From Botryotinia globosa (Eukaryota > Ascomycota > Leotiomycetes > Helotiales > Sclerotiniaceae), in contig RCSZ01000002.1 in NCBI GenBank assembly GCA_014898425.1, positions 1,426,001 through 1,490,000 of the forward strand: a stretch of DNA of 64,000 bases, read 5' to 3'. The position numbers and the translations under genes are program-made. Position 1 is the first letter of the stretch. Every line of letters begins with the position of its first letter. Below the pieces are notes generated by a model. That model ran no database searches and was not told the DNA's origin. It worked only from the letters and a program-made list of their open reading frames with translations. This document shows positions 22,559 to 34,198 of this stretch, in pieces.

Positions 22559-24873
22559 TCAAATCTCTCTCCTCTTAATCCTAACCCTCGTTTCTTTATC
22601 CGGCAAACACACTGCACTGGTTTTTACCATCTTAGGAATCGTCCATTTACCCTTCTTCTCCTCTTTCTTCGCAACAGGTCCGATGTCCCAATACATAAGG
22701 ATCCCAGCCACGAAAGCCAAACATTCTCGCTCGGCATATACGCGTCCTTTGCACATACTGGGTCCACCACCATAGGGGCGGATGGTTTGGGCGTCGACGG
22801 ATGTTTTGCCTGTTTCATCGGTGACGAGGAAACGCTCGGGGTTGAATTCGGTGGGGGAGGGGAAGTATGAAGGGTCACGCATGTGGAGGTCGTGCGGGAG
22901 GGTAACGTATTCATTTTTGTGGAGCGTGTAGGTAGTTTTGTCAGTGTCCTTGCCAGATGATGCATCGGTGAGGGTGATATCGTTTTCCAGTTTTCGAAGA
23001 GATACGGGCTGGGAAGATAATCGTGAGGCTTCCAGATAGGTGGATTTGAAAAGGGGACATTTTGTGGATAGATCTTCGTGAGAGAGGTAGATGCGTGGAG
23101 CTTCTGAAATCGAGCCGATTTTCTCGCCAGGGGTTACAGCTGCATAGGGGGAGATCTCGGCGCGGATTTTGTCGGCGAGCCCGGGGGTGGAGAGGATGTA
23201 AAGAAGGTGCCAGTAAACGATGAGGGTAGAGTTTACTATAAGAGCCCAGATAACCTAATAATGATGTTAGATAGTGACTTAAGAGGCGGAAGAGATGTGA
23301 ACTTACAGAGATATCTCCACGCTCATTCGGGTTTAGGCCATGTTCTACCATAATGTCAGTTGTTATAAGGATAAAGTTCTCTGTGATCTTACTTCTAAAC
23401 AGTTCATGTCTCTTCAGGATGAAGTCGCTAACGTCGTCTAAATCACCCCATGAGGATTCCATTTGCTTCCCATCGACTGAAGCATCAAGAGCCTCTTGAA
23501 ATTTGGTCATACTTTGTTGAATTTGGGAGCGAGAATAATGAGCTCTAGCAACAGCAGGCCAAGGAGTGAACCATGGAAGGCCCGTGATGAAATACATCAT
23601 ACCACGATCCATTTCATAAATATCGTGCAGGACATGTGGATTATTATCCAAAAATTCACGTCCGAAAAGAGATGGTACAGAAGCGTGCCCAAGTATATCT
23701 CGTACCAAGGCCATAAGATCAACCTCCATTTCGTTGTTTGAAATGTACTCCGCATTGGCCCATTTCTCCCACGGATGTTGATCTATCTCACTGTCCATGA
23801 ATGAAACCATCTGTGGAATTAGTCCTTCAAGGTTGCGTATGGTTTTGTCCAGCATGCTACTTAAATATGGTTCTTTCATGAGATAAGTGAAAATAGATGT
23901 GTATTCCTTGTGACAATATTTAGCTTGGTGTGATAATCAAAATGAAGCAGTCTTACCTCCCAGTTGTCCATATATACTTTCTTTGCCTTTTTGGGAAGTC
24001 CAAAAAACTAAGATGTTTATTAGCAACACGAGCTATGCCAACTCACGGGTTTCGATTTTGTGGCAGTGAAGTACCTACCTTTGTTGATAGATCCAACGCA
24101 ACAGTCTTGAATGCAACATCTGATTCCCTCTTCTGTAGTACTCTAATACAACATTAGTGATCCTGGATATGAATATACCCACGCTCGTATACTTACGCCT
24201 TTACCAGGTTTGGATTTGAGACTATATTGATCAGTCTTTGAATGGCTACTCGGAAAATGCAAGCGACTTACTGATATTATGGGTAGAGCCTCCGAGATTA
24301 AGCGCAAATATACCTGGCTCAATTCATCAGTACCTATGTAACGTTTAAAAATTGCATTGCATTGCCCTCAATTATAAATTATGAGAGTCCCAAGGCCTCC
24401 AAATATGAAAACTTCCCGCCCCGGGAAACGTTTTGGGCTGAACTCACCATGGGCACTTTGGTCTCTATACACTCGTCAGCATCTGTTCTATACTGCCATA
24501 ATTCAGTATTCTAAGTACCTTAATTCGCTAGCCAACTTCTCTCCATTCGTCAAGCTATCTTTTCATCAGTCTCGAAATTCCACTACCCCTACATGGCACG
24601 TGAGACGTACAATGCAACCACATGTCCCAGCCCTGGCACCCAATAAGCCGGCATCCAAACCGATTTTCCATCCTTCCCCTTTTGCTTTTCCGACGGCCTC
24701 TCACTCAGTAGTCTAGTTGCTACAATTAGAAGTGCCGGTGCTAAAGCGATACTAAGAACAATAGGCAACGGCATCGAACGAATAATTGTGAGGGCATTTG
24801 TAATCAAACCTCCGGATTTTGAGGTGTCAATGGCATCGGTGGAATTCGTGAGGGGCTGATAGAAATCGTCCAT
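22559..24873 (-). CDS. Cytochrome P450, membrane-bound, CYP7/8-like I-helix
   Basis: Microsomal monooxygenase of 581 residues, substrate unknown. Exons: complement(22559..23254, 23307..23344, 23393..23906, 23957..24007, 24079..24142, 24197..24221, 24272..24313, 24448..24464, 24519..24554, 24611..24873), 1746 nt in frame. One exon is only 17 nt and another 25 nt. An N-terminal membrane helix (about 35-55) leads to the proline-rich hinge YWVPGLGH. The K-helix EASR is at 425-428, and the heme loop YGGGPSMCKGR has its Cys ligand at 518. The I-helix reads ALIVNST (354-360) and lacks the usual acid-Thr pair; an Asn there is typical of CYP7 and CYP8 enzymes, which act on sterols and prostanoids. No tailoring genes lie nearby, so a lone metabolic or detoxifying role is as likely as a cluster role. 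Confidence 0.9.
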
Positions 24874-25292
24874 GATGGCAGTTAAACTATTGTTGAAAGA
24901 TGAGGTTAATTGAGTAATATAATCATTACCTTTCTTATTAGCTAGGATTTTCCGGTGTGGTTGTTAGAGTCTACAGTATCTATGTATGCCGCCACCAGTT
25001 TTTGTGGATGTGGTGCGGTGCTGGGATTGCACGATCCATATTCGTCAATGCAGCTGCACTCACTACGTAACCTTAGCTTCTGACCGGATGAGTCGAAGGC
25101 TCGTTCGTATATATCACAATACATACAACCTTGGAATTCGAGGGAAGGCAAGGAATTTGAAGGTACTGTACGACATTTTATAAAGCCTAAGTTTCTGTTT
25201 TTTGCATCACTTCTTGAACTTGCGCTCTCACACGCTCATTTGTCAACAATTACCTTTCCTGCATGAGGAAAATCTTTACATCTCCATTCATC
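24874..25292. promoter_or_regulatory. Divergent promoter region between the P450 and HAM1
   Basis: 419 bp between divergent starts. No repeat or RNA gene was seen. An in-frame ATG at 25263 could extend HAM1 by 10 residues. Confidence 0.45.
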
Positions 25293-26147
25293 ATGGCTCC
25301 TCCCAAAACCCTCAATTTCATCACCGGCAACAAAAACAAACTTGTCGAGGTGAAAGCTATTTTGGGCGATACCATTGACCTTCAAAGTCAATCTCTCGAC
25401 CTTGTTGAGATCCAAGGGACTATTGAGGAAATCTCCAGCGATAAATGCCGAAGAGCTGCAGAAATTGTGTGTTTTCTTGTTCCCCGGCCTTGGGAGTATT
25501 GCTAATATCGAATATAGATTCAAGGTCCAGTGCTAGTTGAGGATACATGTTTATGTTTCAATGCATTAAAGGAATTGCCTGGTCCATATATGTAGGATTC
25601 TCCAATCGAGAATTACATTGAGAGTGTTTTGGTCACTAATAATAGGCAGTAAATGGTTTATGGATAAACTAGGTCATGATGGACTGAATAACATGCTTGC
25701 TGGATTTTCAGATAAATCTGCACAAGCAGTGTGTACATTTGCCTATTCTGAAGGCCCGGGCCATGAACCTATTATCTTTCAAGGAAGGACAGACGTGAGT
25801 TTCCCCCCATATTCCTGCGTGCCGTTGTATGGCTCTAACAATTCCCAGGGCAAGATCGTACCTGCAAGAGGTCCAGCTGCATTTGGTATGTTCTACTATG
25901 CCACTAAAAAGACCTCTTTTTTCCTAACATTCCTCGACTCGTAGGTTGGGATCCTATTTTCGAGTATGAAGGTCAAACGTAAGAACTCTTTCCTATTCCA
26001 CTTTGTGTTTTCATTCCATCATATCACATAGATATTGACCTCGCCCCCTTTAGATACGCCGAGATGGAGAAAGTTGAGAAGAACAAAATCTCTCATCGTT
26101 TCCGAGCACTCGAGAAATTGAAGACATGGCTGCAAGAAGAAGCATAG
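25293..26147 (+). CDS. ham1: Inosine triphosphate pyrophosphatase (HAM1)
   Basis: Hydrolyses ITP, dITP and XTP to monophosphates, cleaning deaminated purines from the nucleotide pool. Exons 25293..25466, 25518..25591, 25650..25794, 25849..25885, 25945..25978 and 26054..26147 give 185 residues. Signature stretches: FITGNKNKL at the N-terminus, [11 protein letters not shown] with the catalytic acids, GPYIKWF, the loop [16 protein letters not shown] and [11 protein letters not shown] near the end. Exons 4 and 5 are only 37 and 34 nt. MAPPK at 25293 was chosen as start because family members begin close to the TGN motif. The gene converges on the FAP7-like gene, 107 bp away. Confidence 0.93.
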
Positions 26148-26254
26148 AGTCCAATAAACGGAGGAAAAGGAATGAAGTGACAGATAGATAGTGCTCTCTG
26201 AAGCTCAAAAACACCTCAGGGACTGAGCAAGAATAATCCATGCCTAAAAAGATA

Positions 26255-26982
26255 TCACTGCTCATCCTCCGCGTGATCCTTCTTCCATTGTTTGACCCAT
26301 GCCTCAACTCTCTCCACATTACTCTCCACCTCATCACTTGTATCACTCCGTAGCTCCACCACAATCTCCTCATCATAACTCTCCCTCGCTTCATCAAGTA
26401 GAACCTCCATAATTTCCGCATCTAAATTTTCTTGTAGCTTGGCTTCTGGATAATTTCTATATTTGAATTAAAGTTAGCTTTCTCGATCCATCGCTCCCTA
26501 TCGTTACTACGTTCTAGATGCAGTCTTCATCCGCATAGACTTGGAGGAAACATACCTCGCCTTCAGCCGATCATACAACAGCGTCGAATCCACCCTCAAT
26601 ACTACCACCAAATCAATCCAGCTTTTCGGAAATAATTCGCAAGCATGCCAATCGATGATATATCCGCCTTGCTTGACGTCTTCTTCTATTTCATCCAATA
26701 ACTATAGATTCCCAATCAATTAGCCAAACCCCCCAATAAAGTCTCAATAATCCATCGAAATGAATCTCCTGTCAAGCTCGCAAAAGAAATCAAACCAACC
26801 TTATCCTCATCCACAATCCAGGTCTTCAATTCATCATCCCAGCCCTCATGACACCCTTTCTCCTTAACCACATCATTGACACTCAAATGTTTCAATCCGG
26901 TGCTCTCAGCCAATTGTTCGCAATGAGTAGTTTTGCCTACACCAGGCGTACCTGTTATTATAATATTTGGCTGTGTGCGCAT
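26255..26982 (-). CDS. fap7: FAP7/hCINAP-type adenylate kinase (AK6)
   Basis: Nuclear adenylate kinase/ATPase that in yeast is needed for cleavage of 20S pre-rRNA during 40S maturation. Exons: complement(26255..26456, 26556..26701, 26800..26982), 176 residues. The Walker A loop GTPGVGKT lies at residues 11-18, followed by HLSVNDVVKEK, DWHACELFP and VVVLRVDSTLLYDRLKAR. The C-terminus is helical and ends with a KQWKKDHAEDEQ tail like other FAP7 proteins. The first donor is GTTGGT. Size and motifs match AK6 rather than the longer AK1/AK2 enzymes. Confidence 0.93.
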
Positions 26983-27698
26983 GGTGACGAGCTTGTGAAA
27001 TTGCGAACTTGGATGTGTTCGAGCTTGAGAGCTTGAGATTCAAGGATTACTTGACTTTCGCTGGCAGGTGTCTCAAAAGATATTCGAATAGACGGAGTGA
27101 TGTGAACTTAGTTCTCGGAAGATTTAGTTTGGAAGTACTTATGACAGAGTCTCGTATTTTGAATTGTGCAGCATGCGACTGGATGATGTTTGCGCTGGAG
27201 ACTTGGGGAAAGCGTGGGATACCTCCGCAATACTGTTTTTCTCTTGGCATCAACTTTTTAGAAAAAAAAATCTTATCGCAGGAAGCGGGGGCTTATCAGC
27301 ACGTGCTATTAGCGGGGAGAGATCGGGTGGGGACATAAGCTTAAAATAGATAAGGGGTAGGTGGGATTTATGCGGGAGTACTAGGAAGTAGCTTCGAGTG
27401 CGCTTTAATGAAGTCTAATGAGATTGCAATTACAAGTGGATTGTGTACTGAATTTGCCATTGCTACTGTCAACATCTAAACATTGTGATAAATAATTAGA
27501 TCGTTGTTTGTTGTTAATTTCTTATTGTAATATTCTGCATGTAGGTTGCCATCGAGAAATCATGCGAAGCAAGCTGATCTGCACAAACTGTTACTTACTC
27601 GGTGCAGGTATGATTTTCGTTGGTATCCAGGTCCACCAGGTTCACTATTCATCGACTGTAACATCTCGCATTGCTGTTTCTTATTCTTATTCTTAGTC
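26983..27698. other. Intergenic region
   Basis: 716 bp upstream of the FAP7-like gene and downstream of the SNF1 beta gene. It should hold the FAP7 promoter. Short frames on the plus strand (27009-27338, 27508-27776) have no recognisable content. Confidence 0.45.
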
Positions 27699-29262
27699 TT
27701 ATTCCTCCGCCGTAGGCTTATACATTATTGTTGTGACATACTACATTGCGAATTAGTACATAATATAAATTGGTAAAGACGCTCCCGTACCTTTCGCTTA
27801 TATCTAGTAGTGGCAGAAACAGCAAGAACATTGTTCTTGATGCTGCTCGTAGCTAGATGATTGAGAACAGTGTGGTTAGGCATAATGAGAACACTGTTGT
27901 CATCCTTCATCGGTGCATTGGCATTCAAGATAGGTTTTCCCAAAAATCCTGGGAGAGTAGGTGGAGGAGGCAATTTGTCTATAGCAGCAATTGCGTACCG
28001 GTATTCTCTGGAGTCTTCGGGTTTATCCATATCTATGAGGTATTGCGGGATTTCTGATGTAAATCGACTCTGGGAGATTGCGCGCTTCATCTTGGAGACT
28101 GGCTTCGGCTTCGACCTCTCTTCTGCAGGCACTGGCTCGGGCTGGGTGATTTCAGGCTTGGTTTCCGAGCCTCCAATTGGTTCGCTGGGTATAATTACAG
28201 AACTCTCATCATTAGGCAGGTCATCGGCGCTGACTTCGATATAATTGACTAGATTGTTGCCGAAATCGACGGTGGTTGGAAGAAGTGCTGAGCACTTCAT
28301 AATGCCATCTTGAATAAATCGAACGTGGTGGGTTCCAGGTCGTACATGAATTATCGCTTTCAAAAGTCCCGGCTCCCCTTCTCTGGGAAATATTAGTGTA
28401 CTGTTAAAATCTTGGGGTTCAAGGGGTTCATTGGAAAGACTAGAACTCACACTGCACTCAATCTTTGCTTCTTATTCCACTGAAATATGGTTCCGGTTAC
28501 ATAAACTTTCTCTCCGCCTTCTCTCCACTCGAACAAGGTTGGTACCGTTGCCTTGGTCCGATCGATTTGAATTTCCTCGGCGTCCTCTTCATCTATCGTC
28601 GTACTACTCAACGTCGAATTCCGTCTTGCAAGCGGTGGTTCGTTGTCTAGAGCATCTATGTCTAAAGCTGGGGCGATCGAATCAGCCGGTGTGACTAGAG
28701 GCGACCCTGGGGTGTGCACTTCCTCCTCAATTGGCAGTGGAAGCCTCGGAGGTCGCGAAAGATGATACGACATATCTTGAATTGGGGGACCAGAAGGGTC
28801 AACAGATGTGGCCTGAGGGCTTGATAGGGAATGTGAATGGGATCTGGACGTTGCAGCGTCGTAATTGGAGGATGGCATGGGAACATCAACTGGCTTGGTT
28901 GGCTGATCTCCCACGGCGATCTTTTCTGTCTCTGGTTCATGTCTATGTGATTGCAGGCCTGCTTGTGGTTCTCTGTCATGCGCCGAAGGTGTATTAACTC
29001 CCGAATTCGGCAAAGAATTATTGAATTGTGCAGCAGGGTGTGATTGGGAATTGCGCGGGCGGTGTGTGACATTCGATCCGTGAGCCTGTGCAAGAGAAGG
29101 TTCTGCTCTCGCAGCAGTCCTATGCGCGTGTATCAAATTCCTTGGATCTCTGCGAGCTGAGGATGTTCTTGATGAGTCATTACTATGGCTCGAAGGTGCG
29201 GGAGAATGCGAATGAGGTGTAGAAGCAGTAGGCCTCGTGTTGGTAGAGGGTGTATTTCCCAT
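27699..29262 (-). CDS. SNF1/AMPK kinase complex beta subunit
   Basis: Scaffold and targeting subunit of the SNF1 glucose-sensing kinase (Gal83/Sip1/Sip2 family). Exons: complement(27699..27740, 27791..28382, 28451..29262), 481 residues. MGNT at the start is a good N-myristoylation signal, fitting membrane association. About 200 residues of Ser/Pro/His-rich, probably disordered sequence follow. A CBM48 glycogen-binding-type module (FEWREGGEKVYVTGTIFQWNK ... PGTHHVRFIQDG) comes next. The C-terminal ASC domain, which holds the alpha and gamma subunits, starts near EIPQYLIDMDKP and ends YVTTIMYKPTA on a 14-codon last exon. A second in-frame acceptor at 28401 would add 18 nt to exon 2. Confidence 0.92.
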
Positions 29263-29931
29263 TATGACAGTGGTCGTGTGATTCTAACCAACGCACTCAA
29301 AAAATGATTCCTTTCCGGGGGGGCGAGAGCCCTTTAAAGGAAAAGAAAGGCAGCGGGTCGAGGGGAACGGCCTGTGGAGCAAAGCTATCTCATGAGTTGT
29401 AAATAAGTATTTTTTGATTATGATTTGAAATGAATATATTGTTCCACGAATCTGGATGACCTGTACTTGTTAAAGGGTATCTTAGAAATAATCGAAATTT
29501 GAGCGTGAGGTTTTTAAATACAATAAAAAAATTGGGATGGTTCTTTCGTGGAAAAGATTCTGGAGTGAACCTTGGAAGTTGATTCCTTCCTTAAGGTATG
29601 TTCCTTCAACCCCACAATCAGCTTTATTGAAGTCCAACCCACAAAAATTGCGACGATGCTTTGAATCCTTGTTACAGTAGCTGACTTGGTCTGTGCATTC
29701 ATTAAAGCTTCTTTCGTTCTTCTCTTGTTCTCCATATCACCACTCATTTACAGCAAAGATATTCCAGTGAAAGGCTTATTATTATAAACCATGAGAATTT
29801 TCAAGAATATTTCAAGTTCTACCTAGGTACTTATTATTAAGCATTAGATCATACAACACAGGTGTAGACCAGATCTGATCTGTCAGCCTTGCATCTTCTT
29901 GTCATTTCAGACAACTCAGTCGTTATCCATA
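29263..29931. promoter_or_regulatory. Divergent promoter region between SNF1 beta and the small membrane protein
   Basis: 669 bp between divergent starts. A frame at 29514-29747 (minus) is short and unrecognised. No repeat or RNA was seen. Confidence 0.4.
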
Positions 29932-30497
29932 ATGGAACTCTCAAATACAACATGGCTGTCGATTATAGGAAGCACTTTCTATTATATTTCCTTGCCAATT
30001 ACCGTTATTTCCAGCTGGCTATTGGCTATTCTTAGGATTGCTCTGGCCCCACTGCTACATTTGGGAAACTCTTTGGTTTCTGCTATGCTTCTTCCTCTGA
30101 AAGTAATAGCGAAATTCGAGGCAAGCTTGATGCAATAACAAATTGATGGATTATGGCTAACAGTTATCAGATCATCATCATATTCTTGGGGTCTGCAATC
30201 GTCATCGGCTTGATCACAGGTTCGTTGTTACGAGTTTCCTCCAGCATACTCGCATCACTGTTCAAGTTGACATCAGGCCCTGAAGACACAGATCTTTCTG
30301 TGGCATCGATACGCGCCGCACGAGAACATAAGAAGAGAAATTCGAAACCAGATCCATCAAAATGGAAGGTCGACCCTTCTGTGGAGAAGAGATATTCCGG
30401 ATGGCTGGAAAAGGATAGAGGCAGAAAGAAGGACGAGCACGGGCTATCGGCGCAGATCATAATTGAGGAAGATGATGACTCCGATGATGGATTTTAA
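29932..30497 (+). CDS. Small membrane protein of unknown function
   Basis: 171 residues from exons 29932..30120 and 30171..30497. I do not recognise a named family. Two hydrophobic stretches lie in exon 1 (about residues 8-30 and 32-55) and one at the start of exon 2 (IIIIFLGSAIVIGLITGSLL). A basic, soluble tail follows (REHKKRNSKPDPSKWKVD) and the end is acidic (EEDDDSDDGF). The 50-bp intron begins GCAAGC rather than GT and ends TATCAG after a CTAAC branch site; it joins the frames in phase 0. Alternating hydrophobic and charged parts, normal codon content and a fitting intron argue for a real gene. It converges on KAE1 with a 79-bp gap. Confidence 0.75.
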
Positions 30498-30576
30498 TCA
30501 GTCAAAGTAGGAGCAGCGATACGCAAGTCTGTGAGCCCCGTCTCGAGATGACGAGATTAGGTTCTTAATATATCAT

Positions 30577-31626
30577 TCAATCTCTCCATTTGACGCAGAC
30601 TTGATCCGTTCTGAACCTCTGAGTACATGTGCTCTCTTCCAATGGAGTCCTGAAGCCAGTTTCGTACGCCAAAAGTCCAGCCTGGGCTATCATTATACCA
30701 TTATCAATGCAGAAACGTTCGTCGGTTGCGAAAACGCTTCCTCCCCTATCTCTTGCCATCAACCCCATCATTTCTTGTAGCCTCTCATTACAACCTACGC
30801 CTCCCACGATGAGGACTTGGTTGCTCCCTACATGAGCCATAGCTCGTTCTGTGATCTCCACCAGCATCGCAAACACAGTTTCCTGCAGACTGAAACACAA
30901 ATCTGACGTGGTAATAACTTCTCCAGTGATTGGATCTTTTTGCTCTGGGTTCGCCTTGAGTTCCACCGCGAGTATATCAACGCTTGCCAAGATTCCAGAG
31001 AACGAACAATCCATTCCTTTCACCGCATATGGCAGATCTAGTAATATCTTTCCCTTCTTTGCTAGTTGTTCGATATTGTATCCCGGTGCAGGGTCGTTGC
31101 TAATTTCCAGGGTCCTTGCGAAACGATCCAAACAGTTACCAACTGCAATATCTAACGCTTCTCCAAAAATTCGATATCGTTGCTCTGCATATGCAATAAC
31201 TTGTGTATTTCCTCCGCTAACATATAGAACAACCGGATTTTGTGCCCCAGTAATCTCTCGGCCCATTTCTATGTGCCCGACGCAATGATTCACCCCTACC
31301 AACTCCTTACCCCACAACAGAGAGAGCATTCGCGCTGCGATAGCAACGCTCTGGAGAGGTGCTCCCATGCCAGGGCCTTTCGTATAACATATACAGTCGA
31401 TGTCAGATACTTTCACTCCGGCTTGCGCCATAGCTTGCTTCACAAGTTTTACGACCCATGATCGATGATGCTTCGCAGTATCTTTTGGTAGGAAACCTTC
31501 TCCTGGAGGCGAAACAAAGGTGTGTCGAATATTGGAAAGAATTTCGGCTGGTTTGCCTTTGGAAGGATGTGATATAATACCAACACCCAATTTGTTAGCA
31601 CTACCTTCAAGCCCTATAGCAATCAT
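30577..31626 (-). CDS. kae1: KAE1/OSGEP, tRNA threonylcarbamoyladenosine synthesis (KEOPS)
   Basis: Catalytic subunit of the KEOPS complex, which adds the threonylcarbamoyl group to A37 of tRNAs that read ANN codons. 349 residues in a single exon. The metal-binding [11 protein letters not shown] (HxxxH) follows ELVGV; the ASKHA nucleotide-binding motifs [13 protein letters not shown] and [13 protein letters not shown] are present, as is [11 protein letters not shown]. No mitochondrial presequence precedes [12 protein letters not shown], so this is the cytosolic/nuclear Kae1 and not mitochondrial Qri7. It is one of only two uninterrupted genes here. Confidence 0.96.
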   Translation of the reverse strand: MIAIGLEGSANKLGVGIISHPSKGKPAEILSNIRHTFVSPPGEGFLPKDTAKHHRSWVVKLVKQAMAQAGVKVSDIDCICYTKGPGMGAPLQSVAIAARMLSLLWGKELVGVNHCVGHIEMGREITGAQNPVVLYVSGGNTQVIAYAEQRYRIFGEALDIAVGNCLDRFARTLEISNDPAPGYNIEQLAKKGKILLDLPYAVKGMDCSFSGILASVDILAVELKANPEQKDPITGEVITTSDLCFSLQETVFAMLVEITERAMAHVGSNQVLIVGGVGCNERLQEMMGLMARDRGGSVFATDERFCIDNGIMIAQAGLLAYETGFRTPLEESTCTQRFRTDQVCVKWRD

Positions 31627-32172
31627 CTTGGCTGTTGGGTTTTATAAATTTCAACAATAAAATATAAATCAAGGAGGGGTCGACGATGAAATGGAGAAGA
31701 CCGATGCCCACGGCCGCTAAATTAGACAAGGCTGAAAATCACAAATAGAAACTAATCGATAAGGATTATGCTGAAAATAGGGAAGTAATGTAAGCGCAGT
31801 ATATAAATTTGCTAGGTGACTTGATGCTTTCAAATATCTGAGTAGATTCACAACCAACATCTAGACCGGTTTAATCATTATACGTGCACAATTGAGAAAA
31901 ATTAATGCAACATATGATACTAGCACTTTTCATTCAACACGATCAATAACTACAAGAGTGCGAAATTTTTCCTGCTGACCTTGCATTGCCCCACATCCTG
32001 TCCCTATCAGGACTAGGGCCCCTTGATTTGCTCGGTTTATTTTAGCGACTTGTCGCTTTGGTGCGAGTTTAGAAATTACAGTACTCTCTATCACTTGCGC
32101 CAATTCTGTTACTCCATTACACACAACCACGTACATTATCTTTTCAGCAGCATAAGTCAGTGTACTGAAACT
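31627..32172. promoter_or_regulatory. Divergent promoter region between kae1 and the SET protein
   Basis: 546 bp between divergent start codons. No RNA gene or repeat was recognised. Confidence 0.4.
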
Positions 32173-33831
32173 ATGGACGTCGACGATTTTGAAGCTAGAA
32201 CAGCAACTTTCTCAGCATGGCTCCAAGAAATGGGTATCCGGACTAATCCAAAGATGGCCTTGGTAGACCTCCGTCAGGAAGGTCGAGGGCGAGGTGTCGG
32301 TATGATCCATTCTTTCTTAACATCTCTATTACTATTGCAGTATGGCTTCGATCAAAGAGCCGCCGTCTGCTATCAGTTGATTTTTATGAAGTGATCCGAA
32401 GAGGATCTCTCGCTGACATGTAACAGTGGCCACAGAAGACATTGATGATGACGAGATCATCTTCAGCATCCCACGCAGTGCCGTGCTAAATGCTCAGAAT
32501 GCGAAGCCCCTTGCGATTTCGAAACGGCTTGCAGAGAAGATGCCGAGCTGGCTGGTAAGTAGTGATGGGCGTCTCAATGAGATTCGAATTTAATGATTGA
32601 CTGGATTTCAGACGCTCACCTCGATACTTATGGCGGAAGGACAAGTAGACGATTCTAAGTGGGCTCCATACCTCGCGATACTACCAGAACAATTGAACAG
32701 CTTGGTGTTCTGGTCGGATAGCGAGCTCGCAGAATTGCAAGCGAGTGCAGTAGTGAAGAAAATCGGAAAACAGGGTGCTGAAGATATGTTCAAAACTTAC
32801 ATAACTCCGCAAGGCTTACAGCATTCTAGCACGGAGATGTGTCACAAAGTAGCCTCTGTTATCATGGCGTATGCATTCGACATACCAGATCCCTCCGATG
32901 GTCCAACCTCCGGTGGCAAAGGAGATGAAGCGGCAGATGACCTGGTTTCCGATGATGGGGAAGATGAAAAAACCGTATTATCTATGATTCCGCTGGCCGA
33001 CATGCTCAATGCAGATGCAGACAGGAACAATGCCCGCTTGATCTGCGATAACGAGGAACTAGAGATGCGAGCAATCAAACCTATTGCGAAAGGGGAAGAA
33101 ATATTCAACGAGTTCGTCCTTTCCTCATTCTCAATTTTAGCTGCGTTTATGATTTACTGACAAAGACTTTTAGTTATGGCCAGCTTCCCAGGTCTGATCT
33201 TTTAAGAAGATACGGTTATGTCACAGACGAATACTCCACATACGATGTCGCTGAGATCTCAGCGGAACTCATTGTTTCCTTGTTCCGGAATGGAAAGGTC
33301 CATCCGTCGTTGCCAAAGCTCACCCAAGACAAGTTGAAAGTTCGTCTCGATTTGGCCGAACGAGAAGGGATCTATGATGAGTCGTTTGATCTCGTTCACT
33401 CTAGTCCAGATGAGCCAAGTATACCAGATGAGCTTCTAGCATTTCTGTATCTCTTGCTTGTTGACGAAAGTCATCTTAAAGCAATCTTGGACTCAGAGAG
33501 CAGTATACCAAGCCGTTCCAAACTTACCACGGAGCTCGCAGGCCAGGTCCTAGCAATTTTGTTGCAAGCGAGAGAAAATGAGTACTCGACTACCCTTGAA
33601 GAGGACGAAGATCTTCTCAAAAATGCGAATCTCCCAATTCGAACCGCTATGGCGATTCAAGTACGCTCTGGAGAGAAGAAAGTGTTACGAGCAGCAATTC
33701 AAGAAGCAGGTACATTTTCGGGTGGTAACCATCGTATGAGGCTTGCGCCTTCAAAGGAGGGAGCGATGAAAAATGCAAAGAGAAAGGGAGAAGACATGGG
33801 ACAGCCAAAGAAAAAGGGACGTTCTAGGTAG
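32173..33831 (+). CDS. SET-domain ribosomal lysine methyltransferase, RKM4-like
   Basis: Predicted lysine methyltransferase of the SETD6/Rkm4 type, which in yeast modifies ribosomal protein L42. Exons 32173..32299, 32427..32554, 32612..33111 and 33174..33831 give 470 residues. The split SET domain shows GRGRGVVATEDI at the start, the insert region WAPYLAILPEQ, then SMIPLADMLNAD and EEIFNDYGQLPRSDLLRRYGY, which holds the SAM/active-site tyrosine. A Rubisco-LSMT-type substrate-binding domain follows. The tail is basic (KNAKRKGEDMGQPKKKGRSR), a likely nuclear signal. The third donor is GTTCGT, chosen because it restores the FNDYG motif. Confidence 0.88.
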
Positions 33832-34198
33832 AATGTCAATTTCAATTGATGCCGAGAACACTTTGGTTGGTAGGTCACGAAGCTTTTCATTTTGCTCTGG
33901 GAGTGCTTTTGGAGGAGGTTATTAATTGGGCGTCATATTTGACTCCTATAATCATTTCAGAATGATCTTTTGCTCGATCGTGAGCGCTAAAATACATATA
34001 GGTCGCCTAGATACCCTCATTGGGTACTTTCGGACAAAACTTCTAATGACAACAAATCAACGCTCAGCCCTTTCCCTGGGTAACGCCCCTACCCCCCATT
34101 GCCCGTTGAACCCTGCAGAAGTTGATTTTACAAAGAAGCCTCACAATGGAGCCGCTTCTGGTAAAGTGACAACCCAGTTGTCGTGAAAAAGAAAATTC
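33832..34198. other. Convergent intergenic spacer
   Basis: 367 bp between the 3' ends of the SET gene and epl1. I see nothing else in it. Confidence 0.4.

Noticed and set aside
30851..31288. 145-codon plus-strand frame
   Set aside because: Antisense to kae1, which is unambiguous.
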